Shown here piece by piece: positions 10,401 through 21,966 of a DNA stretch of 64,000 bases. Source of the stretch: Helianthus annuus (lineage: Eukaryota > Streptophyta > Magnoliopsida > Asterales > Asteraceae); assembly GCF_002127325.2 (NCBI RefSeq), contig NC_035435.2, positions 122,073,127 to 122,137,126 of the forward strand. Reading direction: 5' to 3'. The position numbers and the translations under genes are program-made. Below the pieces are notes generated by a model. It saw only the letters and a list, made by a program, of their open reading frames with translations. It was not told the origin of the DNA and made no database searches. Each line of letters begins with the position of its first letter. Position 1 is the first letter of the stretch.

Positions 10401-11361
10401 ATGTCGGAAAGTGGATCCCCGGGAGAAGTGAACCAGGTTCCAAACACTTCTACCCTAGGCACTAGCCAGACTCATGTGGCTATACCAACTTCTTTTTCGA
10501 CTTCGGGGAGCACTCCCGAGTTTCTCACTTTCAACACTCCAACTCCATCCAGATCTGGGGTCCCTTCCCCCAGTGTTGGTGTCTCTAGCACCCCCTCACG
10601 TGTTGAACTTACCCCTTAAGGGGTCGCTAACAACTTCCTTGAATTGAGGTATCTCCTCAACCAATATGTGAGTAGGGAAAGGGACAAGGGTGTGAGGATT
10701 CGTCTGGATTATGATGAGATAGAACCAACACTATCTCCCGGACCTCCCATCCCTCCTTTTGCATCCAGGGATGAGGCTGGTCCCAGTAATCCTCCTCCAA
10801 ACCCTAACCCATATTTATCCGCGAGGCCAAATCCTACAGTGTACCCTCTCTTCTCGTCTCAACCAGCCATAAGTGGTGCTCCACTTGGCCATGAGCTGAC
10901 CCTTGACCAGCTCCTACAGTCCCCAGTGACGAGTATTCCACCCTCAACAACGACTTTGTGGGAGCAGGCCTCGTCGGTACTCCCCTTGGCACGAAGTGCC
11001 GTTATGAGCACTCCCTTAGGAGTTAACTGCTCTGTTGCACCCGGAAGCCTTCAAGACTTCAACTTTATGCCCCAGATGATGACCCAGATGATGGCCAGTT
11101 TCCCGTGGCAACCCTTCATCGATCAAGTGCTGGCCACCCAAGGGAACAACAACAACGTGGGTGCAAGGGTTGAAGAGGACTTGGCCAAGCCTTATAAGCC
11201 AAGCAACCTCTCATGCTTTTCACAGCAAATAGCCGATTATGATTTCTAAACGAAGATTAAAATGCCATCCCACATCAAAACCTATGATGGGACTGAAGAT
11301 CCTGAAGACCATCTTCAGATCTTTACTGGTGCCGCAAGAATCGAGAAATGGTCAAACGTTG
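10401..11361 (+). pseudogene. Element A gag, 5' part
   Basis: One frame starts at ATG 10401 and is rich in Ser, Pro and Thr. It contains in-frame stops at 10617-10619 and 11247-11249, then reaches the conserved Tat-gag entry with IKTYDGTEDPEDHL and ARIEKW before element I interrupts it at 11361. The frame resumes at 25490 with ECCLMFMQTLVG. No zinc knuckle is in this part. The split codon context and 5-bp duplication (CGTTG/CGCTG) show a simple insertion. The function was capsid/nucleocapsid formation; it is non-functional now. Confidence 0.85.
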
Positions 11362-14300
11362 TGTGACAACCCTCACAATTCCAGGTATCCGTACAATTAA
11401 TTAATATTTAATTTGTGCTAAATGACTGTGCTTGATTACAACTGTGATTAAACTGCTTTCTGATATCTGTTACATACATACATATGCAATCATACTTTAT
11501 ACTGTCACTTCATTTATTTCATACAAACATTAGTGACAAACTTGATGCACAAAGCATAGTTAGCACAGTGAGCGGATAACCCAGAAAACATGCTGACGAT
11601 GCCAGCACCTAGACAGACAATGTTTTTGAGGCCAGTATGAGCCAGAGATAGAGTACTACACTAGTAGGGAGTGTAGGGAGGTGAGGACCATAAAACTGTA
11701 TCACTAGGTGATAGTTATAGTGCCCGGAAGTGCCTAAAACATACTTTAAGTGCAGAATTCTGTACTAAATAACCAAAATTCAGCATTTAATAATGCTAGT
11801 AAAGTGCAAAAACTTGACAAAATAGTCCTAGATATTTTCCCAAGTGTTGGGAATTAAAGGTGTCACTAAAAGTAATATAAAAGACACTTCAAAGATTAAT
11901 TTAGCACTTTAACGGACAACACCCAACCGAACAACCGGACTTTACCCGAAACATAAAAATATTGCCAAACACATTGTTTTTACTTTTCTGAGCTAGTTAG
12001 GGTCCCCGAACACCCTAACACAGTTTATATTATAACACACACCTTAACCCACTAACTTAACCTTTATAATCTAACTAGATCCATTACAACCCAACCCCAT
12101 ACCCCCCCTTTCGACGGTTACATGGGGACATCCCTCCCATGAATTCTTTTCATTATTTAAATGGTTGATGCTAGTAGATTTAGGAACATGTTAACCAAGG
12201 GTTATTAGATTTCTATAAAGCCCACTAGTTAACCACCTTCTCTCATCACCACCAACATTTCACCTTCACACTCTCCCTCTCTTCTCTTTGGTTCGGCCGC
12301 CACCACCACACCACCATACCACCACCTTCAAGTCCTTTTCAAGAAATCCATACATATCCAAGGGTGCTAGAGACCGAACAAGTAAGCTTGGTGTACTCGG
12401 AAGCTCAAGGACCGCTCTCGTTTTCTTTTATCCATCACTTTTACGCTTTGAAACTCCCCTAGCCTTGTGCTTGTAGTAAGTGCCTTAGATCTTCATCTTG
12501 TTCATATTTTTGTTGGTTAATAGTGAAAAGGATGGTGAAAATGTAAGAACTCTAAGGAACATAATCATAGTCTTGAAGTATAAACTAACTAGAGATGATA
12601 TATGGTTAAAGTAATGAAGAAATCATGTTGTTCTTATGTTGTTATGCTTATTGTATGTTGTTTGTTAGTAAAAATATTATGGTTCATCACAAAGGCTTGC
12701 TAGATCATGTTTAAAGACATGAACTAGCAAGATGTGAAGGTTAAAAATGTTGTGGATGATGAAATCATCCACACATAAGCTATGAACTTGATTACATACA
12801 TGTTTCTTGAATAATAAAGATCAAAATGGGTTGTAAACTTGTAAATCTAAAGATCTACGAATGGTTTTTCGAAAGAACCAAGTGAAAAATATTACTTTTG
12901 ATAACACTTGGATCTTACATAAAATTTACGCATTTTTAAGGGATAAACAAGTGTAGGAACACTTGTGTAAAAAGAGAATTTCACATAGAAATATTTTTAG
13001 AAATCATGACTAGAAGTTGTAAATGTTCAAATCCTTTAAAAATAAAGTTTTTAAGAAACTAACCACATTTTTAAAGGTAACAAGACTCACTAATTATGCT
13101 AGTAAGTTACTACTTGCTTTTATAAATTTTCCAAGTTCATAAGCTGATGGTTCATGCTTATTTTTGTCAAGATTGGTGATTAGAGATTGTATTGTTGGTT
13201 GATGATTGTTTGAATGATTTTACAAAAGAAAATGATATGCTAGTAAGCATGGACGCCTCCATTTACAAAGGAAACTCTGGCGAAATTTTTCTAGAATTTC
13301 AACACTTAGAAATATTTTTCTAACCCGAGTTTACAAATATATTTTTAACTTTATTTTTCTAAATAAACTTCGCCATCATTTTTATTTCAAAAATTACCAA
13401 GTACCGGAGGTGGATTTCGTAAATAAAATTTGATAAATATATATTTAGAATATATATATTTTATAATAAAACGCTTGTGTGATTGTTTGTTATTCTGTGC
13501 ACTAGATGTATTATTTTTAGGGTAAAAATAATATAACTTGAAAATACCATGAAATTACGACTCCAAAATAATACCAATGCTCTCACAAAATAAATATTTA
13601 AGTTACACAAGTATTGTTGCTTTACGACACGCTAAAACGTAACTTATGTATATTTCGGAAAATACTCCCATACGTATATTTTGATAAAGTGTTATTTTGA
13701 AAAATGTATGAGGTAAAATATAATATTTTTTGGGAAAAATATATATATATTGGAATTAAAATGTTTTAGACAAGTGATTAAAATATATTTTCTAAGTGGG
13801 ACTTAAAATATATTTTTTGGAATTATAAAGCATACATGTATAAATACCCCCATCCTTGGGAAGGAAATACACTTATAAAATAATTAAAAAGTGTGAATAC
13901 GAAATAGTTGCCTAACTATTTTCCTAAAAACACTATACCCTAAGCCAAGGCACGGCCCATCCGTCTAATAGGCATTAGTACGTGTAGGTCGTCGCGTAGC
14001 AGACCGAGTTGGAATTGACGACTATTTCAGGAGACACGCTTCAGTGAGTTCATGTCCCCCTTTTCTCTTTACTGTTTTCAGTTTTATACTTCGGGGGTGA
14101 AATACATGCGACAATTGTTACAAACATTTATTACATGGTATGGTTAGCGTAGGGAGGGTTTATACTACTAGATCATGTGAGGGGTGGGTACAACACTTGA
14201 GGCCATTAATCCTCGTTGTTAGGACCGAGGGACACAAGAGTGATAGATCGATTTGGGTGTAGCGAGCCCACACCCGTGAGGCCGGGGCGGCCCATAGAGG

Positions 14301-14871
14301 TGACTGTGTCTTCTAACCGAAGCCCGGTAACAAATTTGCTAGGTTTGAGTTTCCCTGCACTTTCGCACACATACCAGTGGCTTTGCAACCCATTGGTGAT
14401 CTCTTTTTCCTTATTGCTACATACCAGGAACTTTTATTTATACATGAAAGGTTTATACATACTCACTTTTTCATGAACTCGCTCAACTTTTGTTGATTTT
14501 TCAAACTACATGTATTTCAGGAAATTAGTGGATCTGACAAGGTATGCAATCTCGTCAAGCTGCGTAAGGAATAATGATGTCATCCGGGTTTAGGAAGTGT
14601 GACCCTTGCCTGGACGGGTTACAAGTCTATACCGTGTTTTTAGTCAAGTCTTTTGTCGTATCGTATGAACATGTTTTTAATTTATGTCGTGGTTGTATTA
14701 AGTCTTATGTGTCGACTTTTTAAAATAATGTTGTCGTGGTAACTTTAAAAACTTTATGAATGGATGAACATCATGTGTTTTATTTTCATATAGCATGGTT
14801 ATGATAATTGCTATGGTATTAAGAAGTCACACCAAATAAACCCACGCTTCCGCAAAAGCCAGGGTGTGACA
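11362..14871 (+). repeat. Element I 5' LTR, 3.5 kb
   Basis: It starts TGTGACAACCC and ends GGGTGTGACA, and is nearly identical to 21967-25489. The TATA box is at 12214-12220. A strong splice-donor-like site (TA|GTAAGTGC) lies at 12475/12476, leaving about 2.4 kb of LTR downstream. Short open frames (12288-12476, 14216-14476) recur in both LTRs simply because the LTRs are copies. The unusual length comes from A+T-rich sequence after the putative transcription start. Confidence 0.92.
12214..12220 (+). promoter_or_regulatory. Element I LTR TATA box
   Basis: TATAAAG, followed about 20-35 bases later by CT-rich sequence (ccttctctcatcaccacca) that looks like a plant transcript start region. The 3' LTR equivalent is TATAAAA at 22822-22828. 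Confidence 0.55.
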
Positions 14872-14874
14872 GCT

Positions 14875-14886
14875 TGGTATCAGAGC
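14875..14886 (+). other. Element I primer-binding site
   Basis: TGGTATCAGAGC, complementary to the 3' end of plant initiator-Met tRNA, three bases after the LTR end. Confidence 0.9.
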
Positions 14887-15048
14887 ATCGATCATAGCGA
14901 ACTAGGATTCTTTCTCGAGTCTAGACTATGATCACTAGGGCTCTCACGAAAACATTTTTACATTGCATACACTAAAACGTCCAGATCCAGGATACAAAAC
15001 ATTTTTACAAATAAAAGGCACAAATACACTTTTTCAAAAGTTATATTT

Positions 15049-15263
15049 CAGTCTTAGAGACTGAGGGAGTTCAGCCTTAGAGGCTGGGGAGGTTCAGCCT
15101 TAGAGGCCGGGGAGGTTCAGTCTTAGAGACTGAAGGGTTAAATCTTAGAGATTGGGGAGGTTTAGTCTTAGAGACTGGGAGGTTGGTCTTAGAGACCAGG
15201 GAGTTAGTCTGAGAGGCTATGGAGTTCAGTCTGAGAGACTGGGAGGGTAGTCTAGAGAGACTA
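15049..15263 (+). repeat. Array of ten covarying hairpins in the element I leader
   Basis: Ten units start at 15049, 15072, 15095, 15118, 15140, 15163, 15184, 15205, 15227 and 15248. Each is a stem of about 6 bp with a 3-nt TAG or GAG loop (a 4-nt loop in the last). Stems include CAGTCT/AGACTG, CAGCCT/AGGCTG, AATCT/AGATT, TGGTCT/AGACCA and TAGTCT/AGACTA. Most changes keep pairing; unit 3 has one A-C mismatch and some units have G-U pairs. The spacers are purine-rich. The array lies between the PBS and the first ORF, where retroelements carry packaging or translation-control RNA. The function is unknown. Confidence 0.85.
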
Positions 15264-15399
15264 GGAGAACTATTTGTTTGCATTATTGTGACTTACATGT
15301 TTATTTGATTTCATGTTGATATTTGTGCATATGTGTGATTGTGTTACAGACACCATGGTTTCTTCTTCAGACACATGAGTATCAGACACAGTAGACCCC

Positions 15400-16879
15400 A
15401 TGGTAGTTGTGTCAGACGACGAGATACCATCAGAGGGAGACGTATACACATCAGACACCACGAGCACGGACGACGATGATTTCCAGCCGTTCGCTCTGCC
15501 AGACATCGGAGTTCAGATACAGCCTGTTGATGGCATTCCTGCTGGGGATTTACCTCTTGCGGTGATCCCTGCTCCCATTCCGCTTGCTGCTTTCCCCGTG
15601 GTGGATGCGCCACTCGATGTCGTATCTGATGACGACATTGATCTGTTCGAGGAGGGTCCGCCTGAGGACGACTATGAGGGCGGGGCCCTGATTGATGCTG
15701 ATGTTATCCTTCCTATTGCTGAGGCCCCTGTAGAGAAGCTTCCTCTTGGTTCACCTGTCCCGGAATCCTTGGAGTCTGTGGCATCTGCGTCTTTGCACGA
15801 CCTTAGTGTGCAGCATCACCCTTCTGACGCCGACCCTGACATGGCGATGTCAGCTGCACCGGTCCATCACATGAGTTTGAGTTTGACCCGTAGCTCCCAT
15901 TGATCCGTTATTTGACATCCCTGCTGATTTTGATATGGATCTAGTTGATCCCGAGCCTGTCATGGCCCCAGAGCCTGTTGTTGCTCCTGATCCTGCACCA
16001 GAGCACGACCGTGTTCTTGATGATGCCCCAGCCGTTGCACCGCCTGATATGGGTGCACCGGCCATTGCACCTCTTGTTGATGATATACCCATTGCTGACC
16101 TTCCCGTTGTTGCTCCACCATTGGTGGACGATCCTGTTGTTGATGCACCATTACCTGATCCCGTGCCGGCATTGGTTGACCGCGCACCTTTCGCCGCTCA
16201 CATAGATCCTCGTTATGCAGACACCCGCAACGGGTGGATCGATGATGATGACGATTACCCACCGTTTGTGCTACCTGTCACTCCTCCAGTAGCACCTGTT
16301 TCTGCACCCACTGATATTCCATTGTTTCCCCCACACACCACGGATGTTCATCGCACTGATCTTCTCATTACGTTCCTCCAGGACATACCGCCACCTCGTC
16401 CTGGAGAGGGGTCATCGAGGCAGCCGTCTGTTTCTGTTCCACCCGTACTGTCATCATCTTTACCGTTCACATCTCAGTTTCCTCATGTTGCACCACCTAC
16501 TGCACCATCTTTCATACCATCGAGCGAGCCATTTTTATGGACTACGCCCCCTGTCATGCCATTGTCTGATCCGTACCACCCGTACCATGTTGGGTACACT
16601 ACGGAGGACATACTTACATCCTTGATGATGCAACAGGATGCATTGACACGTCGTATTCAGGAGTTGGAGAGAGCTCCACGACCACCTTGCCACTGTCAGA
16701 CCCCCTTTGCAGCACCACACACCCCTCGTCCGCTTTCCCCTGATTCAGACGTTCGTTTCTTGACATCTGAGCAGCAGATTGCATATTTGCTGCGCGCCTG
16801 TCGTGCCTTAGAGGAGGACTGGTTGCACATGCGTCACTTGCTTTTCTCTCGTTTTCCTCCTCCTCCGCCATCAGCATAG
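15400..16879 (+). pseudogene. Element I extra ORF before gag, acidic and proline-rich, frameshifted
   Basis: An open frame runs from ATG 15400 to 15903 and a second from 15935 to 16879 in another frame; a short stretch in a third frame near 15880 (HEFEFDP) shows that two small indels split one gene. The combined protein is about 490 residues with Asp/Pro/Val/Ala-rich degenerate repeats (APDP, VAPP, DDIP, DDDD), a predicted short helix (MMQQDALTRRIQELERAP) near the C-terminus and an ending of FPPPPPSA. I see no zinc finger, enzyme motif or membrane segment. An acceptor-like site (TTACAG at 15350) lies 50 bases before the ATG. It is not part of canonical gypsy coding capacity and I do not recognise a family. 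Confidence 0.7.
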
Positions 16880-17250
16880 GCATTTTGGTTCGATGCAGGT
16901 AGGCTTTTGGTGAGAAGACCGCGATTGTGCCAACTACACAGCATCTTGAAGACCGCATTTTGATGTCATGACTTTTGATATTTAGTTTTTGGTTGTTGTA
17001 AACGACTAGATAGTTCAGGCAAGGGCGATGTGGCCCTTAGTCACTTTTGATGTACGATACAGTTATAAAACTTGTAAACATTGTATTGTAGTCTTGATTT
17101 TATGATAGCACAATCGCAGTATTCTCATTATATGCGTTGTTGGATTAATTGTTTTAATTTTATAACCTGTGATGTTATGTGATTGGTGAATGTTATTACG
17201 TACGCGTATTATTTACTTACTATGACCTGACCGACATGATCATCTTTTAG
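16880..17250 (+). other. Non-coding interval between extra ORF and gag
   Basis: About 370 bases without coding signal. It ends in a pyrimidine-biased acceptor-like site (catcttttag|aag, AG at 17249-17250) three bases before the gag ATG, which would allow gag to be made from a spliced RNA. Confidence 0.5.
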
Positions 17251-17253
17251 AAG

Positions 17254-17992
17254 ATGCCTCCAAGACGTGACCCGCGCATGCCCACTACTGAGGCGGAACT
17301 CCAAGGGATCATTATCGCAGCTATCGCACAATACGCTGCCTCTCATGCAGAGACGAGTTGAAATGTCTCAAACAACAACGGCAATAGCAATCCACCCAAT
17401 GGTAATGTTAATTCGTTTGAGATATACTATGATACATTTGGATATTTATAGCACGTCCGCTGATACCATTTGTAAATTCTAACGTTTGTGCAGGGTGCAC
17501 TTACAAGCAATTTCTCGATTGCAAGCCTGTGAATTTCGACGGCACAGGAGGTGCTGTTGCGTTTGTTAGGTGGGCTGAAAAGACAGAATCTGTCCTTAGA
17601 ATGAGCAAGTGTGCTCCCGAGCAACAAGTGACCTACATCTCAGGGCTGTTTCTGGATGGAGCCCTATCGTGGTGGAATCTGCAAGTGCAAACTTTAGGTG
17701 AAGCTGCTGCTTATGCGTTATCATGGAATGAGCTGAAGGAGCTCATGAGAAGCAAGTACTGCTCACGTGCTGAAATTCAAAAGCTAGAGACTGAGTTCTG
17801 GCACCTAAAAATGGAAGGTCCCAAGATTGTAGAGTATGTTCAGAGATTTCACGATTTGTCCCATGTAGTGTCGTACATGGTCACACCCGAGTTCAAACGT
17901 GTTCAGCGCTTTATCTAGGGATTGGCACCTCAGATCATGAGTATGGTTACCACGTCCAACCTGCAACCATCACAGAAGCCATAGATCTCAGT
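17254..17992 (+). pseudogene. Element I gag N-terminal half, broken
   Basis: The start MPPRRDPRMPTTEAELQ at 17254 is typical of this gypsy gag group. A TGA at 17359-17361 interrupts it. A 92-bp intron-like insert (17402-17493) separates NPPNG from CTYKQFLDCKPVNFDG; removing it restores frame. The capsid-like core follows ([32 protein letters not shown]), then a TAG at 17916-17918 in place of the Trp of RFIWGLAP and a one-base deletion near 17960, after which the frame is that of the downstream pol ORF. Two nonsense codons and one frameshift make the product inactive. Confidence 0.85.
17402..17493 (+). other. Intron-like insert in element I gag, 92 bp
   Basis: It begins GTAATG after AATG and ends tttgtgcag before GGTGCAC. 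It is A+T-rich with stops in all relevant frames. Its length (92, remainder 2 on division by 3) is exactly what is needed to rejoin the two gag frames. This fits a small plant intron; an unrelated insertion with chance GT-AG ends is the alternative. Confidence 0.6.
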
Positions 17993-20900
17993 GTGGCTCT
18001 TACTGAGGAAGCCATTAGATTGAACAAGTTTTCAGTTACTGAGCAGAAGAAGAAAGAGACTCATGTGGAGTCGTCTGGTGAAAACAAACAGAAATTTTCA
18101 AACTTCAAGCAAGGTACCAGTAATGTGAACAAGAAGGGTGAATCAAGCACACCGGCCAGAGCTGCAACCGGTGTTGAGAACAAAGGAAAAGGTTATATGG
18201 GTACTCTGCCCAAGTGTGATACATGCCAACGCCACCATTCTGGTCAGTGCAGATTGAGGAAGTGCGAGTCATGTGGGAGGAACGGCCACACGAAGGATAC
18301 GTGTTGGGCCGGAACTGGTGCTAGGCGCGTTGGTAATCGAGGTTATGGGAATAGTAATGGAAACCGCCAACAAGGAGGAAATGGCGGAAATGGAAACCGT
18401 GGAAATGTTGCGAATCAAGCTGGGAATGGAAATCGCAACCAAAACAACACTCAAGCTGGAAATGAAAATGGTAATGGTCGAGGACCGGGATGTTTTAATT
18501 GTGGAGAACTTGGGCACTTCAAGAGGGAATGCCCGAAACTGAATCAAGCCCGTGGAAGATTGTTCAACATTGGCGCAAGGGAAGCGCGCCAGGATCCAAA
18601 CGTTGGGACTGGTACGTTCCCTATAAACCAACGCTTTGCATCTATCCTGTTTGATACTGGTGCCGACTATAGCTTTATATCATTAGAATTTAAGAATATG
18701 TTTGGGTTAGCTGCTAGTAAGTTAGACGTTCCGTACTCAATTGAACTGGCTAATGGGAAGCTAGTTGAAACCAATGAGGTTGTCAGAGGTTGCGTAATTG
18801 AGCTGGGAGAACGCGAGTTCACTTTGGATCTACTACCAGTCGAGTTGGGAAGCTTCGACGTGGTAGTAGGGATGGATTGGTTGTCATGCAACAAAGCCGA
18901 GATTGTGTGTCACGAAAAGACCATCCGCATCCCAATAGAAGATGGAGAAACGGTCGTGGTTCACGGAGAGAAGCATGATACACCCCTAAGAATCATTAGC
19001 TGTCTGAAGGCTAGAAAGTGTTTGCAGAAGGGATGTGTCGCCTTCTTGGCACACATCGTGGATAAAGAAGTTGCTGAGCCGAAGATCGAAGACATTCCAG
19101 TCGTGAAGGAATATCCTGAAGTCTTTCCAGGATTACCACCACAAAGACAAATCGAGTTCCACATTGACTTAGTTCCAGGCGTTGCGCCTGTGGCTAAGGC
19201 ACCTTACCGACTTGCACCTTCGGAGATGCAAGAGTTGTCAACGCAACTCCAGGAGTTGTTAGACAAGGGATTCATCAGACCAAGCTTCTCACCTTGGGGA
19301 GCTCCAGTCTTGTTTGTTAAGAAGAAGGATGGTAGTTTTCATATGTGTATCGACTACCGGGAACTGAACAAGTTGACTATCAAAAATAGATATCCTCTGC
19401 CAAGAATTGATGACCTATTTGATCAGCTGCAAGGTTCAAGTTTCTACTCAAAGATCAATTTGCGATCAGGTTATCATCAGCTGAGAATACAAGAGGAAAG
19501 TATTCCCAAGACTGCTTTTAGAACTCGTTATGGACATTACGAGTTTCTGGTGATGCCGTTTGGGTTGACAAACGCGCCAGCCGTTTTCATGGATTTGATG
19601 AACAGAGTTTGTAAGCCGTACCTCGACAAGTTCGTGATCGTATTCATCGATGATATTTTGATCTACTCAAAGACGAAGGATGAACACGAACAACATTTAG
19701 GAGCTATTTTGGAGCTACTTAAAAAGGAGAAGTTGTATGCCAAGTTCTCAAACTGCGAGTTCTGGTTACGCGAAGTCCAATTTCTTGGACATGTGGTTAA
19801 CGGAAATGGAATCCATGTGGATCCAACAAAGATCGAGGCAATCAAGAATTGGGAGACTCCAAAGACGCCAACCGAGATTCGACAGTTCTTAGGTTTGGCT
19901 GGTTATTATCGAAGGTTCATTGAGGATTTCTCAAAAATCGCCCAACCTTTGACTTCCCTTACCCAGAAAGACAAGAAGTTCGATTGGGGAGACAAACAAG
20001 AAGAAGCGTTTCAGTTGTTGAAGGACAAGCTTTGTAATGCACCAATCTTATCGCTACCCGAAGGAACGGATGACTTCGTGGTATACTGTGACGCCTCGTG
20101 TCAAGGTTTGGGTTGCGTGTTGATGCAACGACAGAAAGTTATAGCATATGCTTCTCGCCAGCTGAAGGTTCATGAGAAAAATTATACCACGCACGACTTG
20201 GAATTAGGCGCGGTGGTATTTGCGCTGAAGATTTGGCGACATTATTTGTACGGTACGCGATGTACAATCTTCACTGATCATAAGAGCCTGCGACACATAT
20301 TCGACCAAAAGGAGCTCAACATGAGACAAAGACGCTGGGTCGAACTATTGAACGACTACGACTATGAGATCAAGTATCATCCGGGGAAGGCGAATGTGGT
20401 CGCCGATGCCCTAAGTCGGAAAGAAAGGATCAAGCCCATAAGGGTTAGGGCTTTGGAAATGATTGTCCAGACAGACCTCTCATTGCGCATTCGTGCCGCG
20501 CAGAGAGAAGCTCTCAAAGAAAGGAACATTGAGGATGAGTATCTCCGCGGGATGGAGAAGCAATTGGCGCCAAACGAGGAGGGAACTTTGGGCTTCATGA
20601 AACGAATTTGGGTTCCTCTGTTTGGTGGTTTGAGAAAGGTTATTTTCAACGAAGCTCACAAGTCACGGTACACAATTCATCCAGGAGCGGATAAGATATA
20701 CCAAGATCTTAAGGATTTCTACTGGTGGCCTAGGATGAAAGGCGATGTTGCAGTTTATGTTAGCAAGTGTTTAACGTGCGCCAAGATAAAAGTCGAATAT
20801 CAAAAGCCTTCAGGTCTTCTGCAGCAACCTGAAATACTCAAATGGAAATGGGAACAGATTTCAATGGATTTCATAACAAAATTGCCAAGAACGCCCAAAG

Positions 20901-21931
20901 GCCACGATACTATTTGGGTAATAGTAGACCGCCTAACGAAATCTGCGCACTTCCTGCCCATCAGGGAAAAAGATAACACGAGTAAACTAGCTGAGATATA
21001 CATGAGAGAGATCGTTGCACGACATGGAGTGCCTCTCTCAATCATCTCTGATAGGGATGGAAGATTTGTGTCAAGGATTTGGCAATCCTTTCAAGAAGCA
21101 TTCGGATCTCAGCTGAATCTAAGTACAGCATTTCACCCGCAAACGGATGGACAGAGTGAGCGAACGATTCAGACATTAGAAGATATGCTACAAGCTTGTG
21201 TAATGGATTTAGGTGGAAGTTGGGATACTCACCTACCATTGGTCGAATTTTCATACAATAACAGTTATCATGCAAGCATTCAAGCCGCACCGTTCGAGGC
21301 TCTTTATGGACGCAAATGTCGATCACCGATTTGTTGGGCTGACGCAGGTGATAGACAGCTAGTTGGTCCGGAATTGGTCCAGGAAATGACAGAAAAAATT
21401 GCACAGATCCGAGAGCGCATCAAGGCGGCTCGTGATCGACAAAAGTGTTATGCGAACCGAAGAAGGAAAATTCTGGAATTTGAGGTAGGGGATATGGTAT
21501 TATTGAAGGTTTCACCCTGGAAGGGTGTGGCACGCTTTGGAAAGCGTGGAAAGTTAAATCCGCGCTACATTGGTCCATTCAAAATTCTGAAGAGGGTTGG
21601 TTTGGTAGCATATAAGTTGGACCTACCCGCTAAACTTAATGGTGTTCATGATACATTCCATGTATCAAACTTGAAGAAGAGTCCAACACAAGAGACCGTA
21701 GTCATTCCTGCTGATGAAGTTCATATTGACGACACGCTCCACTTTGTCGAAGAACCAGTAGAGGTTACCGATTGGAAGATTAACAAGACACGCCGGAGTA
21801 GTGTCAAACTCGTCAAAGTTCGATGGAACGCAAGACATGGTCCAGAATTCACGTGGGAACGTGAGGATCGTATGAAAGAAAAGTACCCCCATTTATTTCC
21901 CAAGACCCCTGCAACTAGAAGCAGAGCCTAA
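17993..21931 (+). CDS. Element I gag C-terminus and pol polyprotein (protease, RT, RNase H, integrase, chromodomain)
   Basis: An open frame of 1312 codons. In order: a C/H-rich cluster (about 75-104), a CCHC knuckle [14 protein letters not shown] (about 167), protease FDTGAD (about 220), RT with [13 protein letters not shown] (about 551, FIDD box), RNase H beginning VVYCDAS (about 697), integrase zinc-binding HPGADK...CLTCAK (about 895-925), the DDE core with MDFITKLP (about 958), SDRDGRF (about 1018) and a Glu in GQSERT (about 1054), and a C-terminal chromodomain-like [15 protein letters not shown] (about 1275). All catalytic residues I can check are present. The first codons belong to gag, so the listed ATG is only the first Met in an open frame after the upstream frameshift. 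Confidence 0.92.
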   Translation: MALTEEAIRLNKFSVTEQKKKETHVESSGENKQKFSNFKQGTSNVNKKGESSTPARAATGVENKGKGYMGTLPKCDTCQRHHSGQCRLRKCESCGRNGHTKDTCWAGTGARRVGNRGYGNSNGNRQQGGNGGNGNRGNVANQAGNGNRNQNNTQAGNENGNGRGPGCFNCGELGHFKRECPKLNQARGRLFNIGAREARQDPNVGTGTFPINQRFASILFDTGADYSFISLEFKNMFGLAASKLDVPYSIELANGKLVETNEVVRGCVIELGEREFTLDLLPVELGSFDVVVGMDWLSCNKAEIVCHEKTIRIPIEDGETVVVHGEKHDTPLRIISCLKARKCLQKGCVAFLAHIVDKEVAEPKIEDIPVVKEYPEVFPGLPPQRQIEFHIDLVPGVAPVAKAPYRLAPSEMQELSTQLQELLDKGFIRPSFSPWGAPVLFVKKKDGSFHMCIDYRELNKLTIKNRYPLPRIDDLFDQLQGSSFYSKINLRSGYHQLRIQEESIPKTAFRTRYGHYEFLVMPFGLTNAPAVFMDLMNRVCKPYLDKFVIVFIDDILIYSKTKDEHEQHLGAILELLKKEKLYAKFSNCEFWLREVQFLGHVVNGNGIHVDPTKIEAIKNWETPKTPTEIRQFLGLAGYYRRFIEDFSKIAQPLTSLTQKDKKFDWGDKQEEAFQLLKDKLCNAPILSLPEGTDDFVVYCDASCQGLGCVLMQRQKVIAYASRQLKVHEKNYTTHDLELGAVVFALKIWRHYLYGTRCTIFTDHKSLRHIFDQKELNMRQRRWVELLNDYDYEIKYHPGKANVVADALSRKERIKPIRVRALEMIVQTDLSLRIRAAQREALKERNIEDEYLRGMEKQLAPNEEGTLGFMKRIWVPLFGGLRKVIFNEAHKSRYTIHPGADKIYQDLKDFYWWPRMKGDVAVYVSKCLTCAKIKVEYQKPSGLLQQPEILKWKWEQISMDFITKLPRTPKGHDTIWVIVDRLTKSAHFLPIREKDNTSKLAEIYMREIVARHGVPLSIISDRDGRFVSRIWQSFQEAFGSQLNLSTAFHPQTDGQSERTIQTLEDMLQACVMDLGGSWDTHLPLVEFSYNNSYHASIQAAPFEALYGRKCRSPICWADAGDRQLVGPELVQEMTEKIAQIRERIKAARDRQKCYANRRRKILEFEVGDMVLLKVSPWKGVARFGKRGKLNPRYIGPFKILKRVGLVAYKLDLPAKLNGVHDTFHVSNLKKSPTQETVVIPADEVHIDDTLHFVEEPVEVTDWKINKTRRSSVKLVKVRWNARHGPEFTWEREDRMKEKYPHLFPKTPATRSRA

Positions 21932-21953
21932 AATTTCGGGACGGAATTTTCTT

Positions 21954-21966
21954 AACGGGGGGAGAA
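21954..21966 (+). other. Element I polypurine tract
   Basis: aacggggggagaa immediately before the 3' LTR; it would prime plus-strand DNA synthesis. Confidence 0.85.

Noticed and set aside
12288..12476. 62-codon open frame repeated at 22896-23081
   Set aside because: Both copies lie at the same place in the two LTRs of element I; conservation reflects LTR duplication. Short upstream ORFs in the leader cannot be excluded but are not supported.
14216..14476. 86-codon open frame near the end of the element I LTR, repeated at 24832-25092
   Set aside because: Same reason: LTR duplicate, no domain.
14875..14886. Possible tRNA gene fragment (TGGTATCAGAGC), also at 30679, 43972 and 54406
   Set aside because: It is the reverse-transcription primer-binding site next to each LTR; no cloverleaf can be built around it.
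15049..15263. CRISPR-like regularly spaced repeats
   Set aside because: Units and spacers are both degenerate and nearly equal in size, there are no unique spacers or cas genes, and the context is a plant retrotransposon leader.
15960..16262. Long antisense and alternative-frame ORFs over the element I extra ORF
   Set aside because: They are shadows created by the GC-rich, biased codons of the plus-strand ORF.
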